Shown: in pieces, positions 9,177 through 16,076 of the stretch | How positions within the stretch are numbered: position 1 is the stretch's first letter | Layout of the letters: each line of letters begins with the position of its first letter | Assembly: GCA_937975585.1 (NCBI GenBank) | Contig: CALJUC010000208.1 | Span: 1 to 19,918 of the forward strand | Direction: 5' to 3' | Length of the DNA: 19,918 nucleotides | Origin: an uncultured Moraxella sp. | Lineage (GTDB): Bacteria > Pseudomonadota > Gammaproteobacteria > Pseudomonadales > Moraxellaceae | Notes under the pieces: model-generated | Databases searched by the model: none | The model's input: only the letters and a program-made list of their open reading frames with translations | Told to the model about the DNA's origin: nothing | Program-made: the position numbers and the translations under genes

Positions 9177-9215
9177 ATACTAGCAAACTTTTCGGCAAAA
9201 ATCGCGATTCTTGCC
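9177..9215 (-). promoter_or_regulatory. Candidate tamB promoter overlapped by a 22-base palindrome
   Basis: On the minus strand an extended -10 element, TGC followed by TAGTAT (9182-9177), lies 17 bases from a weak -35 position (9205-9200). A palindrome at 9194-9215 has arms GGCAA/TTGCC and the perfect core AATCGCGATT, with a single G:T mismatch pair between arm and core. It covers the -35 and part of the spacer, which is typical placement for a repressor operator. It has no loop of its own and no T-run, so it is a poor terminator candidate. Confidence 0.35.
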
Positions 9216-9301
9216 AAAGCGTTTGGTTACATTTTTTTGCTATTTAAAACGATATAATGATTTTATCTATAATTAGTTACGAGGTAATTGACCGGCTGAC
9301 G

Positions 9302-9330
9302 TTATATCTTGTAAGTTTATATCTTATAAT
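9302..9330. repeat. Short tandem repeat spanning the tamA stop codon
   Basis: Two copies of TTATATCTT(G/A)TAA occur at 9302-9314 and 9317-9329, with a 15-base period and one mismatch. The second copy includes the tamA stop codon (9324-9326). It may be a small duplication; no function is evident. Confidence 0.5.
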
Positions 9331-12300
9331 GGTGAGCCGATAAAGAAGTGAACACGAATCGGGTCGCCATCATCCGATAGACCGGATGCCACATCAAGTC
9401 GCACCGTCCCAATCGGTGACGCCCAACGTACGCCTGCACCGATGCCAACCTTGGTCGAGTTGTCATATTCACCGGATAAGTCATACGCATTACCAAAATC
9501 GGTAAATAGCGCCGCGCGTAAGCCTTCTCGAAACTCATAGTTGTATTCCAATGAACCCACCGCTAACGCTTCGCCACCCATTAAGAATTTTTGATCACCG
9601 AACGTCGGCCCTAAGGTATCGGTATTGTAGCCACGGATACTTTGGTCACCGCCAGCGCTAAAGCGTAATCGGTAAGGTACATTGAAAAAATCCTCACTAT
9701 AGATGTAACCCAAGTCAGCACGGCCTAGCACTTGGTGTTTTTTATCCTCACCAAAGCTATACAGGCCTGTGACGCCAGCGCGTAAAATCGCCATATTAGT
9801 ATTACTCAGCGAGCCATCCGCCACACCGACTTCTGCTGAATAGCGCTGGCTATAGCCATAGGTTGGGGTCAATACGTTATCTGCCACGGTTTTATTAAGC
9901 GCATAGCCGAATAGTAAAGACTGTTGGCGGTACCCTGACGCATAGTTATTAAATGGGTATGGTAGGCTCTCGGTATCATATCGGCCTTCATCCAATGCCA
10001 GTTGGTCATTGCGATAGCGCATTGAATAAGTACGGTTCCAGCCGCTCTCACGGTAGATATTGCGTGCAATATTGGCATAGATACTGTCGGTTTCAAATGA
10101 GTTAACGATGTCATCAGTATTGCGATGCTGATAGCCAATCCCTGCGGTTAATTTATCATTCAGTGGGTGCTTATAAGGTAAGCTTGCGTTGACTTCAAGA
10201 CTTTGGTTGACTTTAGATAGCGCCACATTCACGCCCGCTTGTAAGCCATTACGATTGACCAAGTTGTTATTTAGTTGACCCGTCAGACGAAAACCCACAT
10301 CGGTTTCATAACCCAGACCGACTTGCGCTTCTCGCGGCTTGGTCGCATCGAGTACAACATAGGTTGGCAAGGCTTTTTGTTCATATACTTGCTGCGGTGT
10401 GAGTTTTGGAATCACGTCACGTTTCTGCGCTTGGGCCAACATACGCGCGTCTTCGTTTTCTCGGTTATCAATCTTCTTGGCCACGGCACTCACGGCATTG
10501 GCTACGATAACCAATGGATTTTTGCTGTTATTTTTGGTTTCAGGGGCAAGCTCTAAGTCTTCTGGCGCATCTAGCAAGCTTTCTGCTTTGTTTTTCACGG
10601 CGTTTAGACGTTCGCGGGTACTGTCGTCAACACCAAACTCTAATGGCGCAATCGCAGCAGGGTCTTGCACTGGATTGTTAGTCGTGGTTTGCGTAACCGT
10701 TGGCTGAGTATTGATATCGGTCGTTGAGATGGTTGGCACAGTGGTGTCGTTCGTCGTGGTACTGGCAGGGGTATCAATGCGGGTATCGGTAGCCGTGTTA
10801 CTCAGTTGTTCGGTGGTAGGATTAGCCGCATTGGTTGGCGCTGCGGTACTCATAAAGTTAACGCCATCATCGGTCGCCGCAGCAGGTTTAATCACATCGA
10901 CATCGACCCCGTTAAAGTAGCGCGTTGCTGATAGATTGTTGGCAAATTCTGTGACAAACGGTTGATAGTAAGGGTCACCATTTTTGTAAGTCATTAACTG
11001 CTGTAATAATGCAGGTTTAATCGGTAGTTTATTGGGGTCATCGGTCAGTTTGCCGTCTTTATCGATGCTGTAGACTTTGACATCGCCAAATTGATAACGT
11101 GATTGGGTGTCGTATACCAAATCCACATCAGCCGTGTTATCCGGTAAAATAATATCGGCTGAGCTGTTAAGCCAATTGGCATCAAAGAAACCATTGGTCT
11201 GTGCCACGCCCTCAATCATGGCCTTACTGGTCTTGTAGACACCATGGTTAAACACATCACCGACTTTTGGTGGAATCGCGTCCTCAATGGTCATGTAGGC
11301 TGGCAGTGCCGTATCGCCATCACCGCCTTCACCACGAATGTCAACAATACGGCTTTGCACAATCACTGGCTCACCGACTTTTACATTTACTTGAATATTA
11401 TCACCACCCAAATGGGTAAAGCCAACTTCCGTATTGTAATACCCCACTGCTTGGGCTGCGTCCAAGGCGATTTGGCGCAAACGACTAATGCTAGGGACAA
11501 AGTCGCTTACCGACTCAACCGTCACCTGCTCTAACGCAGCTTTGATATTTTTGGCCGGTTGTTGTTTTTCATCCGCATTGGCAATGGTGACATCGATATA
11601 GTTAGCACCTTGTGCCCGGTTGAGTACCCGGTTGTACAAGCGCTTGAACACACTTGGCTGATCTGCGGTGACGGTAGACTGTTGCTGTGGCACCGCCTTA
11701 CTTGCCGTTTGTTGCTGATACTCAGGTAAGTAGTCCTCGGGATTGATGGTCTCATTGACATCAATGTTTTCAGTTTGGTTCGCGGCATTTTGCTGTGCTG
11801 TCACTGGGTTATTGGCATCTACCGCGTTGCCTTGGGTGAGTTGTTCATTGACCTGTGCCTGTGCAACGGCTTGATTACTATTGATAGGCGCTATGGCAGA
11901 CGAGGTCGGTGCTGCTGGTGGCAAATTGGCATCATTATCGACTTGAGCACTATACCCAACCGTCGGCTGATTTTGATTAAGCGTCGCTGCCGGTTGGTTA
12001 AAGTTGTCATAACCTTCGGTCAAGGTTTGGTTCTGAATTTGCTCAGTGATATGCTCTTGAATCGGGCGCTCAGGCAGTTGATATTGGTATGGCTCATTGG
12101 CCGCACTCGATGTCGTACCTGTTGTCATTTCGGGCGTGTTATTTGGTATAGCAGTAGCGTCTAATAAAGATGTGGTTTGATTATCAATATTTGTGGTTAC
12201 TTCACCGCTACTTGTATTAGTCGTCGATGTGGTATTGGTGGCAGCCGTTGTTGAATTTAATGGTATAACTAGCGCGGTGTCATTGGTCGCTGCCCAAACT

Positions 12301-12434
12301 GGAAAGCTGGTAAAGGTAAGCCCCAACATCGCAAGGCGTAACGGTGTTAAGCGAAACTGATGGGTTATATTAGCTTGATTATCTGAAACTGGCGGATGTT
12401 GGGTGGTATTATTATTATAAATTAATGATTTCAT
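9324..12434 (-). CDS. tamA: TamA, outer-membrane component of the translocation and assembly module (Omp85/BamA superfamily)
   Basis: TamA is an Omp85 barrel with periplasmic POTRA domains that pairs with TamB to insert or secrete outer-membrane proteins and support lipid homeostasis. From the ATG at 12434 the protein has 1036 residues, against about 577 in E. coli. An upstream in-frame ATG (12494) lies inside the predicted -10 region, whereas 12434 has a strong AAGGAAAG site, so I chose 12434. Seen: an unusually long signal peptide (hydrophobic core about 32-46, cleavage after VWA near 48), a T/N/Q/A-rich linker (about 50-260), POTRA-like sequence (about 275-520), and a second low-complexity insert (about 521-685). 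Next come the last POTRA strand and the barrel start (LPTYVVLDATKP, VGLGYETDVG). The Omp85 lid-lock motif is SIRGY (Arg933-Gly934-Tyr935). The C-terminus, VHFFIGSPL, lacks a terminal aromatic but has FF near the end. tamB follows downstream. Confidence 0.9.
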   Translation of the reverse strand: MKSLIYNNNTTQHPPVSDNQANITHQFRLTPLRLAMLGLTFTSFPVWAATNDTALVIPLNSTTAATNTTSTTNTSSGEVTTNIDNQTTSLLDATAIPNNTPEMTTGTTSSAANEPYQYQLPERPIQEHITEQIQNQTLTEGYDNFNQPAATLNQNQPTVGYSAQVDNDANLPPAAPTSSAIAPINSNQAVAQAQVNEQLTQGNAVDANNPVTAQQNAANQTENIDVNETINPEDYLPEYQQQTASKAVPQQQSTVTADQPSVFKRLYNRVLNRAQGANYIDVTIANADEKQQPAKNIKAALEQVTVESVSDFVPSISRLRQIALDAAQAVGYYNTEVGFTHLGGDNIQVNVKVGEPVIVQSRIVDIRGEGGDGDTALPAYMTIEDAIPPKVGDVFNHGVYKTSKAMIEGVAQTNGFFDANWLNSSADIILPDNTADVDLVYDTQSRYQFGDVKVYSIDKDGKLTDDPNKLPIKPALLQQLMTYKNGDPYYQPFVTEFANNLSATRYFNGVDVDVIKPAAATDDGVNFMSTAAPTNAANPTTEQLSNTATDTRIDTPASTTTNDTTVPTISTTDINTQPTVTQTTTNNPVQDPAAIAPLEFGVDDSTRERLNAVKNKAESLLDAPEDLELAPETKNNSKNPLVIVANAVSAVAKKIDNRENEDARMLAQAQKRDVIPKLTPQQVYEQKALPTYVVLDATKPREAQVGLGYETDVGFRLTGQLNNNLVNRNGLQAGVNVALSKVNQSLEVNASLPYKHPLNDKLTAGIGYQHRNTDDIVNSFETDSIYANIARNIYRESGWNRTYSMRYRNDQLALDEGRYDTESLPYPFNNYASGYRQQSLLFGYALNKTVADNVLTPTYGYSQRYSAEVGVADGSLSNTNMAILRAGVTGLYSFGEDKKHQVLGRADLGYIYSEDFFNVPYRLRFSAGGDQSIRGYNTDTLGPTFGDQKFLMGGEALAVGSLEYNYEFREGLRAALFTDFGNAYDLSGEYDNSTKVGIGAGVRWASPIGTVRLDVASGLSDDGDPIRVHFFIGSPL

Positions 12435-12484
12435 GAAACTTTCCTTGGCCGAACGCAACGCCAATGGTTGACGATTGTATCGCG

Positions 12485-12513
12485 ATTTTAGCATATTACT
12501 TTTTTTTGCCCAA
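12485..12513 (-). promoter_or_regulatory. Candidate extended -10 promoter of tamA with ATCGCGATT motif
   Basis: On the minus strand TTGGGC (12513-12508) is followed by 17 bases and TAAAAT (12490-12485), with the extended TG element immediately upstream (TGCTAAAAT). The palindromic motif ATCGCGATT (12479-12487) overlaps the -10 and predicted start site and also occurs in the palindrome upstream of tamB. The predicted leader is about 44 bases before the start at 12434. Confidence 0.5.
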
Positions 12514-12540
12514 CATTTTCATAACTGTAACTTGAATTTT

Positions 12541-12549
12541 TGTTAAGAT
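12541..12549 (+). promoter_or_regulatory. Candidate extended -10 element for the LplT-like gene
   Basis: TGT followed by TAAGAT (12544-12549) forms an extended -10 element. No good -35 hexamer lies 16-18 bases upstream, as is common for extended -10 promoters. It lies back to back with the tamA promoter, about 27 bases plus start site before the LplT-like start codon. Confidence 0.35.
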
Positions 12550-12582
12550 AGCCAAAATTTCATTGATTCAATAGGTTATGTG

Positions 12583-13902
12583 ATGAGTAGTCAGTTTGCT
12601 TTGTTTAGGACGCGTCGTTTTACGCCGATGTTTATTACCCAGTTTTTGGGCGCATTTAATGACAATGTCTTTAAGCAAGGCCTGATTTTGGTATTGACCT
12701 TTATGGCAGCGACCAAACTTGGGATGGCGGTAAGTTTATTGAATAATTTAGCGGCGTTACTATTTGTTTTGCCGTTTTTTTTATTCTCCGCGTTGGCCGG
12801 TCAAATTGCGGATAAGTATGATAAAACCGTATTGACCCGCTATATCAAAACCCTTGAGATTGTCATTATGGTGATGGCGGCGTTTGGGTTTATCTTTGAA
12901 ATTTATTGGTTGCTGTTTGTTGCGCTATTTTTGTTGGGTACGCATTCGACGTTTTTTGGCCCGATTAAATACGCGTATTTGCCACAAGCCATGCACAGCG
13001 ATGAATTGGTTGGTGCCAATGGCCTATTTCAAATGGGCACCTCACTGGCGATTTTGACCGGTATGATTACCGCCGGGGTGTTGACCCAACAACAACATTT
13101 AATGTGGTGGTTATCGGGCTTTGTCTTAACTGTGGCGGTATTGGGCTATTTTGCTTGTCGCTTTATCCCATCCATGCCTGCACCTCAGCCGAATTTAGCC
13201 ATCGATTGGAATATTGCACGTACCAGTTGGCGTACCGTGACTTATTTGTATAGCTTACCGATTATGTGGTTTACCATCATGGGTAATAGTTGGTTTTGGT
13301 TTTATGGCGCGACTTTCTTGACCCAAACGCCTGAGTTTGCCAAGACGATTTTACACGGGGATGAAAGCGTGGTGATTGCGCTACTGACGCTTTTCTCTGT
13401 CGGTACCGCTTTGGGCTCACTATTGTGTAAAACATTGACCAAAAACCAAGTGAGTTTAAAATTACTGCCATTTGGTATTGCAGGACTCACGCTATTTGCC
13501 GTTGATTTATACTTTGCGCTATCGGCTGTGGATTTGGGCGTGGTCGCCAATACCACCCATTTTGGGATTCGCGAGCTATTCCAATTTAACGGTATTTTGC
13601 GTGTGTTTATCGATTTGTTCTTATTGGGCTTTTTTGGTGGTATTTATATCGTGCCGCTGTATGCTTTTATGCAGGCGTATGCGCCAGAAAGTCACCGCGC
13701 GCGTGTCGTTGGTGCCAATAATATCTTTAATGCGCTATACATGGTCGGCTCGGCAGTTTTTGCGATTGTCTGCTTGGCCGTGATAAAAATGACGCTGCCG
13801 ATGTTATTTGCCGTGGTTGGTGTGTTAAATGTATTGGTTGGCATTTGGGTGTTCACCAAACTCAAAAAACATAGTAAAGATGCGGTCATGGTCGAGCATT
13901 GA
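12583..13902 (+). CDS. LplT-like lysophospholipid transporter, MFS superfamily
   Basis: This is a 439-residue integral inner-membrane protein with about 11-12 hydrophobic segments. LplT flips or imports lysophospholipids across the inner membrane for re-acylation by Aas. The family signs are FLGAFNDNVFKQ in the first helix (about 21-32), the motif-A-like loop GQIADKYDK (about 73-81) and THSTFFGPIKYAYLPQ (about 120-135), which matches the 'SPAKYG' box of LplT. No Aas acyltransferase/ligase gene is next to it, unlike the enterobacterial lplT-aas operon or the fused three-domain proteins. The ATG at 12583 is favoured over an in-frame GTG at 12580 because AGG lies seven bases before the ATG. It is divergent from tamA, another envelope gene. 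Substrate assignment is by family only; a general MFS exporter remains possible. Confidence 0.75.
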   Translation: MSSQFALFRTRRFTPMFITQFLGAFNDNVFKQGLILVLTFMAATKLGMAVSLLNNLAALLFVLPFFLFSALAGQIADKYDKTVLTRYIKTLEIVIMVMAAFGFIFEIYWLLFVALFLLGTHSTFFGPIKYAYLPQAMHSDELVGANGLFQMGTSLAILTGMITAGVLTQQQHLMWWLSGFVLTVAVLGYFACRFIPSMPAPQPNLAIDWNIARTSWRTVTYLYSLPIMWFTIMGNSWFWFYGATFLTQTPEFAKTILHGDESVVIALLTLFSVGTALGSLLCKTLTKNQVSLKLLPFGIAGLTLFAVDLYFALSAVDLGVVANTTHFGIRELFQFNGILRVFIDLFLLGFFGGIYIVPLYAFMQAYAPESHRARVVGANNIFNALYMVGSAVFAIVCLAVIKMTLPMLFAVVGVLNVLVGIWVFTKLKKHSKDAVMVEH

Positions 13903-13936
13903 CCTAAAAGGTTCGCCAACATGGCTTAAATAGACC

Positions 13937-13970
13937 AAAAAACCCACGCCAATCATGACGTGGGTTTTTT
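13937..13970. terminator. Bidirectional intrinsic terminator
   Basis: AAAAAACCCACG (13937-13948) pairs perfectly with CGTGGGTTTTTT (13959-13970) around a 10-base loop. It sits between the convergent LplT-like and nitroreductase genes and can serve both. Confidence 0.88.
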
Positions 13971-13995
13971 ATACATTAGCGTTGGCAAACGCTAT

Positions 13996-14727
13996 TTATT
14001 TCTTTAAAAAGCCTTGCTCAGTCAGCCATGCTTTGCCATCAGCCACATACGGTTGGCTGTAGTAACCCGCGAATTTTTGGCGATACGGTTTGATTTCGCG
14101 TTTTTCCGCAAATTCAAGCATGGTTTGCTCATAATCTGCTAGTTGCTGTGGCAAGGTTTCTGCTTGGTATTGGTTATCAAAATACACGGCTGGCTTTGGT
14201 AAACGCGGCTTCACACGCATATCAGCGCTTGGCTTACCAATACACAAACCGAATATCGGATAGGTATATTTTGGTAGATTCAGTAGATTAATCAAATCCT
14301 TGGCAATCAAGCGTAAGCCGCCAATCGGACAAGTCGCGTAACCCAAGCTTTCGGCAGCCACCGCAGCATTTTGTGCGGCCATCGCCGTATCAACACTGAG
14401 GGTAATAAAGGTATCTGGGTCGGTAAAGCCCTCAAAGCTACCCCCTTCCGCTTCACTCGCCAAGTACGAGCGATAGCCGTCCATCACAAATACCAAAAAC
14501 ACACTGCATTGACCAATCTGCGGATTGCGCGGTTGCAACTCCACAATCTGCTGACGTAGTGCTGAATCGGTGACATTAATAATGCTGTAATGTTGACCAT
14601 TCATCCAACTTGGCGCTTGTTGCGCGGATTTGATAATCGCATCTAGCGCTTCAGTACTAACCGTTGCCGTTGGGTCAAAATCACGATACACACGGTGATT
14701 TTGTAATAATTCAATGGTTGAGTTCAT
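13996..14727 (-). CDS. NfsA-like oxygen-insensitive NAD(P)H nitroreductase / flavin reductase
   Basis: The 243 residues match the NfsA/Frp class in length and layout. This class is FMN-dependent, cytoplasmic and homodimeric, and reduces nitroaromatics, quinones or flavin with NADPH. Signs: TIELLQNHRVYRDF (4-17) with His11, Arg12 and Arg15 at the FMN phosphate site, APSWMNGQ (38-45), VDTAMAAQNAAVAAESLGY (112-130), the IGGLR loop (135-139), FGLCIGKP (159-166) and VKPRLP (172-177), whose Lys and Arg match the basic pair of NfsA. The ATG has an excellent GGGAG site six bases upstream. It lies 31 bases after the YbfB-type transporter gene on the same strand and is probably co-transcribed with it. 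Whether it prefers nitro compounds, flavins or chromate cannot be read from sequence. Confidence 0.85.
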   Translation of the reverse strand: MNSTIELLQNHRVYRDFDPTATVSTEALDAIIKSAQQAPSWMNGQHYSIINVTDSALRQQIVELQPRNPQIGQCSVFLVFVMDGYRSYLASEAEGGSFEGFTDPDTFITLSVDTAMAAQNAAVAAESLGYATCPIGGLRLIAKDLINLLNLPKYTYPIFGLCIGKPSADMRVKPRLPKPAVYFDNQYQAETLPQQLADYEQTMLEFAEKREIKPYRQKFAGYYSQPYVADGKAWLTEQGFLKK

Positions 14728-14758
14728 TCTCTACTCCCTAAAAAATCCCAGTAAAAAA

Positions 14759-16015
14759 TCATGCGCTGGCGCGTTGATTGGCATACAGCAATAGCGCCAC
14801 GCCGACCATCAACACCACCGCAGAAAACGGTAACAATAACACCCAAATGTTACCCGTCGTTGATATCAATGCGGTTAATGGCCCAATCAACTGACCGAAC
14901 GCAAAACTTGCGGTCATTAACGCGCTTAAATTATAGTTTGGATAATACGTCATTTGACTGGCAGCGACTTGTAGTCCCGCCATCGTGACCACCATAAACG
15001 TACCGCCGACCATCAAGGCCGACAATAATAACGCCGGTAATGACTGCCAAAATGCCGGTAACAGCGTGCCCACCGCCATAATCACTTGTGCCACTTGCCA
15101 CACACGCAGTAAGGATAGCGAGCGATAGCGTTGTTGTAGCCACAATGACAGCGCGACCGACAAGGCGGCTGCCAATCCAAAAAAAGGCCAAATTAACAGG
15201 TAACTATTACCCGACAACCACTGCTTGGCAATCTGTGGCAAAAAAGTCGCGGGTAAAATATAGCCAAACCCGAACAGCCCATACGCCAATAATAAATTCA
15301 TCAAACGCAGCTTTGGGACAGCGGGTGGCGCTTGGATTTGAGTAGAAGCACCACTTTGGTTAGGTTGGGTCGTTGCATTGACCGATGACGATGTTGATGT
15401 AGCCAAAATCACGCGGAACAACCACACCACTAACATCGTTGCGGCAAACGCAATCCCGCCCAAATACTGCCATAACTGGCTCGATAGCGACGCTGTCAAA
15501 ACCGCACTTACCGACAGCGAATTGGTAGCTGTCGTATGCGCTTGATAAATAAAATAACTACATAGCAGACCGGTTAAGGTAATACCTAGACCCACACCTG
15601 TATAAATCAAGCCTGGACTGGCAACATGACGCGATTTTAGCCAAGGCACTGCCCAAGCACTAATCGACACCAATACCCACGCACTCGCCATACCCGCCAA
15701 AAACCGCAGTATGATTAATAACCCAAATGCGCTAATCGAGGCAAGCCAAGTCGTTACCGTCACCAAACCCAAGCCAAGCATGACAAACAGCGGATGACGC
15801 TTACTTTTGAGTAGTAGCAAAGCACCGACGAGATAGCCGATATAATTGCTACTGGATAACAAAGCCGTTTGTGCCAACGCGACTTTACCCTCTTGAATCA
15901 TCAAGGGCAAAATCGGGGTAAACGCAAATCGTCCTATCCCCATCGCAACCGCTAAGGCAATCACCCCAAGTAAAAAACAAAATCCAATTTGTCTGGCGTC
16001 AGGGCGATTACCCAT
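14759..16015 (-). CDS. YbfB/YjiJ family MFS transporter
   Basis: This is a 418-residue multi-pass inner-membrane protein with roughly 12 hydrophobic segments. Its first helix carries the signature GIGRFAFTPILPLM (26-39), which defines the YbfB/YjiJ group of MFS proteins; substrates of this group are unknown. A Ser/Thr/Gln/Pro-rich loop at about 203-236 separates the two six-helix halves, as usual in MFS proteins. I chose the ATG at 16015, which is preceded by GGAGTG at ideal distance, over an in-frame TTG at 16048 with no ribosome binding site. The gene starts 61 bases after pepN ends and stops 31 bases before the nitroreductase gene, so the three may form one transcript. Export of a toxic compound alongside its reductive detoxification is a plausible but unproven pairing. 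Confidence 0.85.
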   Translation of the reverse strand: MGNRPDARQIGFCFLLGVIALAVAMGIGRFAFTPILPLMIQEGKVALAQTALLSSSNYIGYLVGALLLLKSKRHPLFVMLGLGLVTVTTWLASISAFGLLIILRFLAGMASAWVLVSISAWAVPWLKSRHVASPGLIYTGVGLGITLTGLLCSYFIYQAHTTATNSLSVSAVLTASLSSQLWQYLGGIAFAATMLVVWLFRVILATSTSSSVNATTQPNQSGASTQIQAPPAVPKLRLMNLLLAYGLFGFGYILPATFLPQIAKQWLSGNSYLLIWPFFGLAAALSVALSLWLQQRYRSLSLLRVWQVAQVIMAVGTLLPAFWQSLPALLLSALMVGGTFMVVTMAGLQVAASQMTYYPNYNLSALMTASFAFGQLIGPLTALISTTGNIWVLLLPFSAVVLMVGVALLLYANQRASA

Positions 16016-16076
16016 ATGTAACACTCCGTGTTGCGCATTTCTAGTCAAGGTCGGCTAGCCATAATTAATTGAGCAT

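Noticed and set aside
9194..9215. Palindrome read as an intrinsic terminator of tamA
   Set aside because: It lies over 100 bases after the tamA stop, has no loop or following T-run, and overlaps a promoter-like element, so an operator is more likely.
10399..10707. 102-codon plus-strand open frame with hydrophobic stretch, antisense to tamA
   Set aside because: The hydrophobicity arises from the antisense of Thr/Asn/Ala-rich codons. No start signals were seen.
11775..12164. 129-codon plus-strand open frame opposite the tamA linker
   Set aside because: It is a shadow of the low-complexity Q/N/T-rich coding strand of tamA. It has no ribosome binding site and no recognisable protein features.
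12435..12494. N-terminal extension of TamA from the ATG at 12494
   Set aside because: That ATG is part of the predicted extended -10 element (TGCTAAAAT) and lacks a ribosome binding site. The ATG at 12434 has AAGGAAAG at good spacing and is followed by the signal peptide.
16016..16048. TTG start of the YbfB-type gene at 16048
   Set aside because: There is no ribosome binding site before the TTG. The ATG at 16015 has GGAGTG at the right distance and gives a normal MFS N-terminus.
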